Virus record (IMG/VR): IMGVR_UViG_3300042564_005549
Location: 1-64,000 of that record
Length of the DNA: 64,000 nucleotides
Reading direction: 5' to 3' (one strand)
From: a virus
The position numbers and the translations under genes were made by a program. Under the pieces are notes generated by a model that was not told the DNA's origin, did no database searches, and saw only the letters and a list, made by a program, of their open reading frames with translations. Positions 18,501 to 26,142 of the stretch are shown one piece after another; position 1 is the stretch's first letter; each line of letters opens with the position of its first letter.

Positions 18501-21353
18501 TATAGAGGAGCAAATCCAAATAGTCAATATGGTTTCTTCCCGTATTATCATTCTATATTTCATCAAATAGCGAATGATTATACTTTTTATAATCCATTTG
18601 CAACCACAGGAAATACGATGTATACTGAAATGGTAGATAAAGGTGTTGTAAAACCAATTTTTAAAATTGGGGGTGACGGAGGATGGAGTTGGAGTGTTAT
18701 GGTTGATAACTCTAAATTCGATTCAAAAGACCAAAGATATACGTTATTACCGGGTTCAGGACACATCTATTCAAATATGTCCACAACCGGATATAGTAGA
18801 AATGAACAAGACAATTTTAAAACTTATTGGTCAAACTATGACCAAATTTATATGGGTAATGAATCACCACTTTATAGTGGAGAAACATTTAATCCATCGA
18901 CCCAATATATGGTAAGTAAAAAGAATTGGTTACCAACTTTATCATCCAACAATAGAAAAATTATAGATTTGATTGCAACATTCAAACCTGAAATTTTAGA
19001 TGAGTTTGAAGATATGTTCCTTGAATTTGCGTCAGATACATTAAATGAAGAAGTTCCACAATCAAAATACAACTTCAAGTACAATACATTTAAGAAAATG
19101 CTCAAGGAGATTGTATCAGTTCCGAAATATTCGACCGATACATTTGACACTGTCAGTACTATGAATGACTTTATGATGAATATCTATTGGAGACAAAAAG
19201 AAAAATTATTCCAAATCTCTAATGACATTTTAAGTAATGACAACTTAGTTAAGATAACTTTATCAAATCCAAAGGAAATCAATGCTCACGTATTAGGTGG
19301 ATTCGCACAGGCAAACGTTGAGAGATTCTCAACGGGTGAAGACTTCGATGCCGGACAAATCAATACTGAAACACAAAATTATATAAAACTATATCTCGGA
19401 GAAGATATGGACAATTACTATGAGGATTTCTTCAGGTATAATAATGTTGAGTTAAGTGTTGATAACATTAAAAGATTTAGATTTTTAATTTACATATATG
19501 CTGGATTTAGAAAGGCCGGTAACGGAATAAGTAAAGCTGACTTTGTGAATTATTTAAGAAACAATATCATATTAAAAGATTCGGACCCCGTATCAAAAGT
19601 TGGGGGACAAGCAAACAGACTAGGTTTATTTTTAAAAGTATTGATTAGTCGATTTAACACACTTAAAGCGGACAATGTTGAACAAAGATTAAAAATAGAC
19701 AGAGGTTATAATGATGATATAATTAAATTAGAATTATACAACTTCTTCAAATCGTTTAACGATAAATGGGTTGCAGGTAACTCAATTGGACAAAGAAATT
19801 TATTAGAGGAATTTTTATTCTTGGATAAAGCTAATGTCGATATTGGTGACTCGGTTTATATTGATATTAAAAAATTAATTGAGATTGGCGACCAAAGAAA
19901 CTCTAAGAAACAAAATTTATATGGAACCATCTCAAATTTAATATCGAGAACCGGTTTCGATATGAGAGCAATGCCAGCTTATATTAATTTCTACGGAACG
20001 AACTATAACAACAAAGCAAAAATAACTCCGTCAAAAACGGTTGCAAAAAATATATTCGGAACTTTCTTGGAGGTTGATTATCAGGATTCATCACCTAAAA
20101 TCATTTTACAATATACAGGACCAACTTCAAAATATTTGGAGATGAGTGAAGTGAATAAAAAAATGATGTTTAAGGACGATAGTTTTAATATTCAACAACC
20201 AAATAACAATCCGGTATTAGTTGCTCCCGAAGTATTCAACACAATCGATTTCTTTAAATCAAATAAAGCGGTTGCGTTTGAGGTTAGTTTTGGTGACCAA
20301 AACCAAGGAATATTCAAGGGGATTGAATTAAATCAGTCTTCAGTTAAAAATACATCCGAATCATTTGCGGTGTTAGAAAGATTAGGTGCTAGTGAAACAG
20401 GTTCAAGTACTGCACAGGTGGATATTGGGTTGTTTGACATTTATAGGTCACAGTCCTACACTTGTGATGTTACTATGATGGGTAATGTAATGATTCAACC
20501 TACAATGTACTTCTATCTTAAAAACATACCATTATTTAGAGGAACATATTGGATTCAAGAGGTTACACACAGTATTAGAAATAACACCATTGAAACAACC
20601 TTCAAGGGTACAAGAATACCTATTACTTCACTCCCTGACCCTAAAGACTCGTTTATGGCAAGTTATAGAGCGTTGTTTGATAAAATGGTTGCTAAGGCGG
20701 TGGCCAAAGTTAAAGATGAAAATCAAAAACTTGCAAATAAAACTAATAACGAAAAAGTAGTACAGGATAATAAAGGTAACACTTACGTTTATGACCCGGG
20801 TACTAAAACGGTTAGTGGTGAAAAAATAATTGAGAACGCTTCATCTACTCCATATGGTATTTCATATAATGGATTTAAGAATGAGAAGTATGTTCAATTA
20901 GTAAAATACAATGATGAAGAGTGGTTAAGAGGTAATGTTGTGACTATGGGAGGTACTAATTACCCAATTGGTAATGATATTGACTTAGGATTTGTTAGTA
21001 GATATGAATTTACATCGGGAAGTACGAAAACTAGTAGTAGAGTTAAATGGGTTGAGGTTAGTCCAAACTCAGATAAAGATATGTTCTATTCAACTAAATT
21101 CTTATTTGATAGTGTACTCACACCTAATACAATTTTAGAGGGTTCACCTAAAACTGAATTCTTTAATCCTGACCCTAAGAAAAATAAGAAATATACACTC
21201 GGATATAGTTACAATTTCGATACAAGAAGATTCGTCGGACCTGTTAACACAGGACCTGCAGATATACCTTATGGTATAGGTATGTCTAAAGCATTAATGA
21301 AAGAACTTGATTTATATGATGGAGATATTGTTTATTTCCGATTAATAAAATAG
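15498..21353 (+). CDS. Giant baseplate hub protein (gp27/gpD-like C-terminal region)
   Basis: At 1,951 residues this is the largest protein in the window. Residues about 1640-1715 carry the clearest mark: SYTCDVTMMGNVMIQPTMYF, 'PLFRGTYWIQEVTH' and TTFKGTRIP. This resembles the last domain of gp27/gpD-type hub proteins, where a GNPxIxPGMYF segment precedes an HxIxxNxxxTxFxGxR strand. Residues about 115-250 (SIQIQGVNVIPQVNIKFIDVRG) may be the matching N-terminal hub domain. The large middle part is unrecognised and has charged helical stretches. A distinct C-terminal domain of about 200 residues follows a charged linker and ends 'LYDGDIVYFRLIK'. The hub should sit at the centre of the baseplate on the initiator. 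Confidence 0.6.
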   Translation: MASKKGNTNDILVKVDQNNLMYIDPNSVVSDGQVLMRESKPEELVMYVNLEADLIPRTTLVTGNEASTLTSIAKGTFNLMRNAEGRDFDSKWTDAYTEYDQKTKKDKDGNQIPTGQFYQFDSTAQSFGIDSISIQIQGVNVIPQVNIKFIDVRGKTLFESPENSPYKAFFHLPWPIFYLTIKGFYGKAIRYRLHLVKFNSRFNSGNGNFEVDTTFVGSTYAYLNDIPLDGIMEAPYMFPIESIKDGKFNEKTKKYEKVIKKTSRGLTVLKSVYSEYRQKGLLPKTFPDKTLREVIKIAQRLETILEEEIFSKTADPKVLNGIREFDNILKNFEKALVSWKSKNLSAEFFRKEPNESIEWNVLLEKSKPATSLATLTGSTPGTLELLIKTNIQSMDNNQAFGKNRDVKLLKDKTINTRTISGDALLNLKNFYKVDSKIGVDINGMLQTLYTIQKDYIEERNKLEQLIEKKMNDIIKRRDIGIGFEPTIRNVVGLILANADTYIRLLKDTHYKAFQVAEQRKDILNSVSTDSVGESIYPWPEVKKPATGKKQNVLEYPGSFEMAKKLQSYDKKLWPEVDFVENYHAVSTKKIEPNDSNENGPDLIDYTTNNDSESLQKRDISMLTYLNGAIPYDDKSISSILYEIWERATYVTTIDSFNNNTIQELALLEFDNIKNRVAEDFDIIEVLKTSVRNTEELKKYMLGFSAYERYPYYEDQLPTIPYIRESLESDFKIEKYVPKNKSLSNNRYYPNLAQNLINYIGEEYRVNLYPFNSTEYSNFLSPSGYTKNQIHLKGMVRLNTTEDFISSPIEPEMWVWSDEVEYVVDISGSTGRNTRKGRNLFDNHISFDTIDYQGAPTTELRMMINTPYFHKQLYNDYQNRKSKGRFAGSAYLLLNQLNFKDLSHQLTDKVNQILQAVSHIPQDGVLMSSMFRELGASHYVPYHLVLKWGALYHRYKRHILEGVDILSGITEPINTKLFYDLNLDRTYTLPFTGRQGTTSINIYRGANPNSQYGFFPYYHSIFHQIANDYTFYNPFATTGNTMYTEMVDKGVVKPIFKIGGDGGWSWSVMVDNSKFDSKDQRYTLLPGSGHIYSNMSTTGYSRNEQDNFKTYWSNYDQIYMGNESPLYSGETFNPSTQYMVSKKNWLPTLSSNNRKIIDLIATFKPEILDEFEDMFLEFASDTLNEEVPQSKYNFKYNTFKKMLKEIVSVPKYSTDTFDTVSTMNDFMMNIYWRQKEKLFQISNDILSNDNLVKITLSNPKEINAHVLGGFAQANVERFSTGEDFDAGQINTETQNYIKLYLGEDMDNYYEDFFRYNNVELSVDNIKRFRFLIYIYAGFRKAGNGISKADFVNYLRNNIILKDSDPVSKVGGQANRLGLFLKVLISRFNTLKADNVEQRLKIDRGYNDDIIKLELYNFFKSFNDKWVAGNSIGQRNLLEEFLFLDKANVDIGDSVYIDIKKLIEIGDQRNSKKQNLYGTISNLISRTGFDMRAMPAYINFYGTNYNNKAKITPSKTVAKNIFGTFLEVDYQDSSPKIILQYTGPTSKYLEMSEVNKKMMFKDDSFNIQQPNNNPVLVAPEVFNTIDFFKSNKAVAFEVSFGDQNQGIFKGIELNQSSVKNTSESFAVLERLGASETGSSTAQVDIGLFDIYRSQSYTCDVTMMGNVMIQPTMYFYLKNIPLFRGTYWIQEVTHSIRNNTIETTFKGTRIPITSLPDPKDSFMASYRALFDKMVAKAVAKVKDENQKLANKTNNEKVVQDNKGNTYVYDPGTKTVSGEKIIENASSTPYGISYNGFKNEKYVQLVKYNDEEWLRGNVVTMGGTNYPIGNDIDLGFVSRYEFTSGSTKTSSRVKWVEVSPNSDKDMFYSTKFLFDSVLTPNTILEGSPKTEFFNPDPKKNKKYTLGYSYNFDTRRFVGPVNTGPADIPYGIGMSKALMKELDLYDGDIVYFRLIK

Positions 21354-21371
21354 AATTTAAAAAATTCTTGA

Positions 21372-21379
21372 TATTTATA
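21372..21379 (+). promoter_or_regulatory. TATTTATA start-region element
   Basis: Exact TATTTATA, 9 nt before the ATG at 21389. Confidence 0.5.
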
Positions 21380-21388
21380 TAAAAAGAT

Positions 21389-21592
21389 ATGGAAAACTTA
21401 AAAATAAAAAACTCAGTAGACCAATTCTTGAATCCAAAATCAGTTAAGGGAGTATCTCAAGACGGAATGGAAAGAGAAGAGTGTGATTTAGTAACAGGGG
21501 AATGTTACATCATCAGGTCAAAAGACGGTATCGTTGAAAGAATCAATAAAAAATACATTACCGAAGACGGTAGACAATTATTACAAGACTAA
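21389..21592 (+). CDS. Small protein of unknown function
   Basis: A 67-residue soluble protein with an acidic bias, not recognised. It contains a short EECDLVTGECYIIRSKDGIVER segment with two cysteines eight residues apart. It could be a beta hairpin. It stands at the head of a three-gene run with the 231-residue coiled-coil protein (4 nt gap) and the ferritin-like protein. The upstream element and clean spacing support it as a real gene. Confidence 0.7.
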   Translation: MENLKIKNSVDQFLNPKSVKGVSQDGMEREECDLVTGECYIIRSKDGIVERINKKYITEDGRQLLQD

Positions 21593-21596
21593 TACT

Positions 21597-22292
21597 ATGT
21601 TAGAACAAAAATTAATGGAAGAGTTAAATCGTCACAAAGCGATTAACAAATACACAAAGACAATGATTATGGAACAAGATATGGGTGCGGATACCGCAAC
21701 ACCAGCAGTTCCACCGGCAGACCCATTAGCAGCACCACCAGCACCTGAAGGAGCTCCACTTGATGCTGCGGCCGACCCTGCAGCTATGGGAGCTGACCCA
21801 GCGGCTATGGGTGGAGACCCTGCAGCAATGGGGGCAGCACCTGAAGCACCTGCAGCTGACGCGGGTAGTACTGAAGAAATTGATATTACTGATTTAGTTA
21901 ATATGACTAAAAACATTAAAAATCAATTAGACCAATCAAAAGATAGTAGTGGTGACGTTATTCAAAAAATGGACGGTGTGTTTAGTAAGTTAACCGACTT
22001 AGAACAAAAATTAGCACAGATGGACTCTGTAATGGCTAAAATTGATGAGTTAGGTTCACGTATCGAACAAGTAAAACCAAAAACTCCTCAAGAGAAATTG
22101 GAAATGCGTTCTTTAGATTCTTATCCATTCAACCAACATCCACAAGATTTCTTCTCACAAAAACAAGACGAAATGAGACAAACAGGTAAAAACGAATATG
22201 TTTTAACTAAGGATGATGTTGAAAATTACGGAAAAGAACAAATAATGAAATCATTTAACCCAGACCAAGACGATAATGAACCTCAGTACTAA
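21597..22292 (+). CDS. Coiled-coil protein with Pro/Ala repeat, probable virion or scaffold protein
   Basis: I placed the start at ATG 21597, 4 nt after the previous stop. An upstream in-frame TTG would overlap that gene. The product has 231 residues. Residues about 28-85 are Pro/Ala-rich with three to four copies of a DPAAMG unit. This stretch is G+C-rich in DNA and stands out from its surroundings. Residues about 95-165 form a coiled coil (DITDLVNMTKNIKNQLDQ, then LEQKLAQMDSVMAKIDELG). The C-terminus is acidic and polar. No enzyme motif is visible. A structural or assembly role is possible, but there is no family match to rely on. Confidence 0.6.
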   Translation: MLEQKLMEELNRHKAINKYTKTMIMEQDMGADTATPAVPPADPLAAPPAPEGAPLDAAADPAAMGADPAAMGGDPAAMGAAPEAPAADAGSTEEIDITDLVNMTKNIKNQLDQSKDSSGDVIQKMDGVFSKLTDLEQKLAQMDSVMAKIDELGSRIEQVKPKTPQEKLEMRSLDSYPFNQHPQDFFSQKQDEMRQTGKNEYVLTKDDVENYGKEQIMKSFNPDQDDNEPQY

Positions 22293-22650
22293 CGTTCAAT
22301 TTCTATTAGAAGCTCAAATACAATTCAAAATATTACATTGGCAAACCAAAGGATATTCTAGACATATTGCATTTGGTGACATATATTCATCTATGGATGA
22401 GAATATCGATTCATTTGTTGAGGTGGCGATGGGAAAATATGGTAGATTTACATTAGGTGATAACGAAAAGACACTTAATTTACAAAATTTATCAGAATTA
22501 GATTTGACAACATTTTTAAAAACCTTGAAATCAAACATAATCGGATTATCGAACGGTTTATCTCAAGAGAAAGACACAGACTTATTAAACATCAAAGACG
22601 AGATTTTAGCAGACGTAAACAAATTATCGTATCTCTTAACTTTAGAATAG
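22276..22650 (+). CDS. Ferritin/Dps-like protein (DUF5856-like)
   Basis: A 124-residue helical protein whose start overlaps the preceding gene by 17 nt. The segment QIQFKILHWQTKGYSRHIAF, followed by 'GDIYSSMDENIDSFVEVAMGKYGR', resembles the first helices of Dps/ferritin-like proteins (HWxxxG...H...Y...xExxDxxxE). DUF5856 is the phage family I associate with this pattern. True Dps proteins store iron and protect DNA. Here it is unclear whether all metal ligands are present, because the later helices are short. Its link to the upstream coiled-coil gene suggests the two are made together. Confidence 0.65.
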   Translation: MNLSTNVQFLLEAQIQFKILHWQTKGYSRHIAFGDIYSSMDENIDSFVEVAMGKYGRFTLGDNEKTLNLQNLSELDLTTFLKTLKSNIIGLSNGLSQEKDTDLLNIKDEILADVNKLSYLLTLE

Positions 22651-22672
22651 ATTTACTAAAAAAAATCTTTAG

Positions 22673-22700
22673 AGCCGGGTTTGACAATCCGGCTTTTTTT
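22673..22700 (+). terminator. Terminator after ferritin-like gene
   Basis: AGCCGG pairs with CCGGCT around a 10-nt loop and is followed by seven T. It separates the hub/accessory genes from the replication block. Confidence 0.85.
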
Positions 22701-22727
22701 GTTTATATTTTTACTATAGACAATTAT

Positions 22728-22735
22728 TATTTATT
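22728..22735 (+). promoter_or_regulatory. TATTTATT start-region element
   Basis: TATTTATT, 15 nt before the ssDNA-binding protein ATG at 22751, just after a terminator. It is therefore well placed to start a new transcript. Confidence 0.45.
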
Positions 22736-22750
22736 TAAAACCCAATTATT

Positions 22751-23605
22751 ATGTCAGTATTAGATTCGGTACTTGCTCAATATGAGAAGTCCAAAAACGC
22801 CGCAAGCGGCAGTGCAAGCAAAGTATCCCAAGAGGATAGAATGAAAAAGTATTTCACAACAATCTTACCAAAAGGTGTGAGAAGTGTGGAAAAACGTATT
22901 CGTATTTTACCACCATCTGATGGTGGAACCCCATTCGTACCCGTTAAATTTCACGAAATTCAAATTGACGGTAAATGGACTAAATTGTATGACCCGGCAC
23001 AAGAGGGTAAACGTTCACCATTAAACGAGGTTTATGATAGTTTGATGATGACAGGAGTTGCAGAAGACAGAGAACTTGCAAGAAATTATCGTTCTCGTGG
23101 TTTCTACATCGTTAAAGTTATCGACCGTGATAACGAACAAGACGGACCAAAATTTTGGAGATTTAAACACAATACAAAATCAGACGGTGTTTTAGATAAA
23201 ATCCACCCAATTTTCAGAACTAAAGGTGATGTATCAGACGCAAAAACTGGTCGTGATTTGATTCTTACTTTATCCCTAACTAAAGCGGGTAATGGTAAAG
23301 AATACACAACAATCAGTTCAGTAATACCTGATGATTCTGCACCACTTCACACAGATGAGGCAATTGCTCAACAATGGGTTAATGATGAATTAACTTGGGC
23401 AGATGTTTATTCTAAAAAAGGAGAAGATTATCTTGAAATGGTAGCAAGAGGAGAAGTACCTCGTTGGGATAGTGAAGCTAAAAAATTCGTTTCAAATTCA
23501 ACAGGAGAAGCAACATTTGGAGGAACTTCAACCCCATCTACACCATCCACACCTGTGGTTGACCCACAAGAAGATGATGACGCTGACGGAGACTTACCGT
23601 TCTAA
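22751..23605 (+). CDS. Single-stranded DNA-binding protein (gp32-like)
   Basis: A 284-residue SSB that coats single strands during replication and recombination. A basic N-terminal arm leads to an OB-fold-like core with KRIRILPPSDGG, 'PVKFHEIQIDGKWTKLYDP' and 'GFYIVKVIDRDNEQDGPKFWRF', features shared with T4-type gp32 proteins. No zinc-binding Cys/His set is visible. The C-terminal tail is Ser/Thr/Pro-rich, then acidic, and ends DADGDLPF. This is close to the DDDIPF tip of bacterial SSBs and unlike T4 gp32. The gene heads a block with the recombinase and 5' nuclease. A terminator follows, so it may be transcribed at a higher level than its neighbours. Confidence 0.85.
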   Translation: MSVLDSVLAQYEKSKNAASGSASKVSQEDRMKKYFTTILPKGVRSVEKRIRILPPSDGGTPFVPVKFHEIQIDGKWTKLYDPAQEGKRSPLNEVYDSLMMTGVAEDRELARNYRSRGFYIVKVIDRDNEQDGPKFWRFKHNTKSDGVLDKIHPIFRTKGDVSDAKTGRDLILTLSLTKAGNGKEYTTISSVIPDDSAPLHTDEAIAQQWVNDELTWADVYSKKGEDYLEMVARGEVPRWDSEAKKFVSNSTGEATFGGTSTPSTPSTPVVDPQEDDDADGDLPF

Positions 23606-23615
23606 TTAATTCATA

Positions 23616-23643
23616 GGGGTGGTGAAATATCCACCCCATTTTT
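23616..23643 (+). terminator. Terminator after SSB gene
   Basis: GGGGTGG pairs with CCACCCC (7 bp, 8-nt loop), followed by AT and five T. It may let some transcription through to the recombinase gene 13 nt downstream. Confidence 0.75.
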
Positions 23644-23655
23644 AAAAACAACACA

Positions 23656-24636
23656 ATGGCAGGTATTAAAAAAACAGATTTCTCGGCAATTAAGAAGAAA
23701 TTCTCAAAAGAGGCGGAATATAAACCAGACCGTTTCTTTGATTTAGGAGATGCTTTCTTAGAAGCCACAGGTTTACCGGGTCCAGCAATGGGTCACATCA
23801 ATATGTTATTAGGACATAGTGATACGGGTAAAACAACCGCATTAGTTAAAACTGCGGTAGATGCACAAAAGAAAGGAATTATTCCTGTGTTCATCATTAC
23901 AGAACAAAAATGGAGTTGGGAACACGCGGAATTGATGGGATTTGACAAAGAGGGTGATTACCTTTTTAACAGTGATTTTGAATATATCGAACAAATTACA
24001 GATTACATCAATGATTTGTTAGATGCACAACAAAAAGGAGACATTCCTCACGATTTATTATTCCTTTGGGATTCGGTAGGTTCAGTTCCTTGTAAAATGA
24101 CTTTCGATGGTAAAGGTGGTAAACAACACAATGCGTCAGTTTTAGCTGATAAAATTGGTATGGGTATCAATCAACGTATCGCGGGTTCAAGAAGAACTGA
24201 CAAACCTTACACAAGTACATTGGTTATTGTTAACCAACCTTGGGTAGAATTACCTGACAATCCTTTTGGACAACCAAAAATCAAAGCTAAAGGTGGTGAA
24301 GCCATTTGGTTAAACTCATCATTAGTATTCTTATTCGGTAACCAAAAAGGTGCGGGAACTACTAAAATCTCTATCACTAAAGATAAGAGAAAAATCAGAA
24401 TCGCTACACGTACCAAAATCTCAATCAGTAAGAACCACATCAATGGTGGTGGATATGAGGATGGTCGTATCTTGGTAACTCCACAAGGATTTATGCACGG
24501 TAAAGACGATACTGAAGAAAAACGTTCTATCGAAGAGTACAAACGTGACAACGGAGAGTACATCGGTAAACAATTAGGTGTTAATGTTACAGACATCGCA
24601 GATACACAAGTTGTAACAGAGGAAAGTGATATATAA
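23656..24636 (+). CDS. uvsX: UvsX/RecA-like recombinase
   Basis: A 326-residue RecA-family ATPase that catalyses strand exchange with the SSB encoded just upstream. Walker A is GHSDTGKT at residues 53-60. The catalytic Glu lies in ITEQKWSWE near 79. Walker B is LLFLWDSVGSVP near 135. A later LVIVNQPW block corresponds to the RecA sensor strand. Length is a little below T4 UvsX (about 390). The C-terminal region is short. The RecA-fold core and place in the block make the call firm. The gene symbol follows the T4 name. Confidence 0.88.
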   Translation: MAGIKKTDFSAIKKKFSKEAEYKPDRFFDLGDAFLEATGLPGPAMGHINMLLGHSDTGKTTALVKTAVDAQKKGIIPVFIITEQKWSWEHAELMGFDKEGDYLFNSDFEYIEQITDYINDLLDAQQKGDIPHDLLFLWDSVGSVPCKMTFDGKGGKQHNASVLADKIGMGINQRIAGSRRTDKPYTSTLVIVNQPWVELPDNPFGQPKIKAKGGEAIWLNSSLVFLFGNQKGAGTTKISITKDKRKIRIATRTKISISKNHINGGGYEDGRILVTPQGFMHGKDDTEEKRSIEEYKRDNGEYIGKQLGVNVTDIADTQVVTEESDI

Positions 24637-24649
24637 TAAATTAATTTAA

Positions 24650-25663
24650 ATGTCCGTTCTACTTGTTGATGGAGACAATTTACTTACGATTGGTTTTTAT
24701 GGTCTCAAAAACCACTACTATAAGGGTAAACATATTGGAGGAATCTATCATTTTGTTAATACTCTTAGCAGAGCGTTTGAGATATATGGATTAGACAAAA
24801 TCGTAGTATTTTGGGATGGGGAAAATTCTGCAATCTTAAGAAAACAGATTTACCACCAATACAAAGAGAATAGAAAAAGTAGATTAAGAACTGAGGAGGA
24901 ACTTGACAATTACAATTACCAAAGAGTCAGAATTAAGCAATACCTTGAGGAACTATATGTTAGACAAGGTGAATACCCAAATTGTGAAACTGACGATTGT
25001 ATTGCGTATTATGTTCAAAATTCTCCAAATGAGAAAAAGATTATATATTCTTCAGACAGAGATTTAGCACAGTTAGTTAACGAGAATACTCAACTATTCA
25101 ATCCTTCACACGGCAAAATCTACAAACCAAAAGATACAATTGAATACGACCACGAAACTATCTTAATTGAAAATGTAAAATTGATTAAGATACTTTGTGG
25201 CGACCCTTCAGACAATATTTCAGGGATAAAGAATATGGGAATTAAAAGACTCATATCTCTTTTCCCCGAAATAAAAAACACTCCGGTCACACTTTCAGAA
25301 ATAAAAGAAAAAGGTAATATGTTATTTGAGCAAGACAAAAATAATTGGCTTGTTAGGAATCTATTGACCGGTGTGACCAAGTACGGTGTTTTCGGGGAGG
25401 AGTTTTTCGACATCAATGACAGAATAGTTAATTTGGATATCCCATTTTTGGATGATAATGCTAAAACTCAAGTTACACAATTAATAAATGAAAATTTAGA
25501 TAAAGAAGGTCGTTCATATAAAAATGCTATGAAAATGATGACGGAAGATGGTATACACCTACTATTACCTAAATCGGACGACGCTTGGAATAAATTCTTA
25601 AACCCATTCTTGAGATTAACAAGAAAAGAAAAAAATAAACACATTTTTAAATTAAAAAAATAA
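24650..25663 (+). CDS. 5'-3' exonuclease / RNase H (FEN family)
   Basis: A 337-residue flap-endonuclease-family protein, the counterpart of T4 RNase H, which removes RNA primers and 5' flaps. Metal-binding acids are visible: VDGDN at residues 6-10, VFWDGE near 54, CETDDC near 112-117 and SSDRDL near 132. They are followed by a helix-hairpin-helix GDPSDNISGIKNMG near 181-195, all in the family order. It starts 13 nt after the recombinase and its stop precedes the next start by 3 nt, so it is probably in one transcript. The C-terminal 80 residues are less conserved. Confidence 0.87.
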   Translation: MSVLLVDGDNLLTIGFYGLKNHYYKGKHIGGIYHFVNTLSRAFEIYGLDKIVVFWDGENSAILRKQIYHQYKENRKSRLRTEEELDNYNYQRVRIKQYLEELYVRQGEYPNCETDDCIAYYVQNSPNEKKIIYSSDRDLAQLVNENTQLFNPSHGKIYKPKDTIEYDHETILIENVKLIKILCGDPSDNISGIKNMGIKRLISLFPEIKNTPVTLSEIKEKGNMLFEQDKNNWLVRNLLTGVTKYGVFGEEFFDINDRIVNLDIPFLDDNAKTQVTQLINENLDKEGRSYKNAMKMMTEDGIHLLLPKSDDAWNKFLNPFLRLTRKEKNKHIFKLKK

Positions 25664-25666
25664 ACA

Positions 25667-26110
25667 ATGAACAATCAAGACGTAACAAAATTTGAATTCC
25701 TTTTAACCCTTGAAGGTAATTTCATTATTCAAAGATTCTTTAACGTAAAGGGATATAATCCTCAAGCAAGAAGGTCAATAGATTTACACTACACAGTAAA
25801 AAATATTTGTGACGAAATTGCGGAAGATTTGAAAATAAAAAGTTCCGATTATATGAGCGAAAATCAAAATTATTTCTTGTCTAACGAGAATGTGGAAGAT
25901 AACGAAGCTCAAAAAGAAGAGTACTTTTTATTGGAAGTTAAGCTCAATGACGATGTATTTATTTCAAGAATCTTTCCCGCACATTTCTACCACCCAAAGG
26001 CTAGATACGCGGTAGACATCAGACCAAAAGTTAGGAAAATTTTGTCAGAGTTAACAGACGTTTTGTCAGCTTATGAACTCGAGACGACTTACTTAGGTTA
26101 CGAACTTTAA
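25667..26110 (+). CDS. Duplicated-domain protein of unknown function in replication block
   Basis: A 147-residue protein made of two related halves. Residues about 8-58 read FLLTLEGNFIIQRFF ... NPQARRSIDLHYTVKNI. Residues about 87-140 read FLLEVKLNDDVFISRIF ... HPKARYAVDIRPKVRKI. The shared pattern is a beta strand, then an aromatic-P-x-A-R-x-(S/A)-(I/V)-D turn, then a helix. An acidic linker lies between. This looks like an internal tandem duplication of a 50-residue module. No known family is recognised. Its place between the 5' nuclease and helicase suggests a replication accessory role, such as a helicase loader or adaptor, but that is only position. Confidence 0.75.
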   Translation: MNNQDVTKFEFLLTLEGNFIIQRFFNVKGYNPQARRSIDLHYTVKNICDEIAEDLKIKSSDYMSENQNYFLSNENVEDNEAQKEEYFLLEVKLNDDVFISRIFPAHFYHPKARYAVDIRPKVRKILSELTDVLSAYELETTYLGYEL

Positions 26111-26142
26111 TAATATTTTTAATATATAAACAAACACATCAA

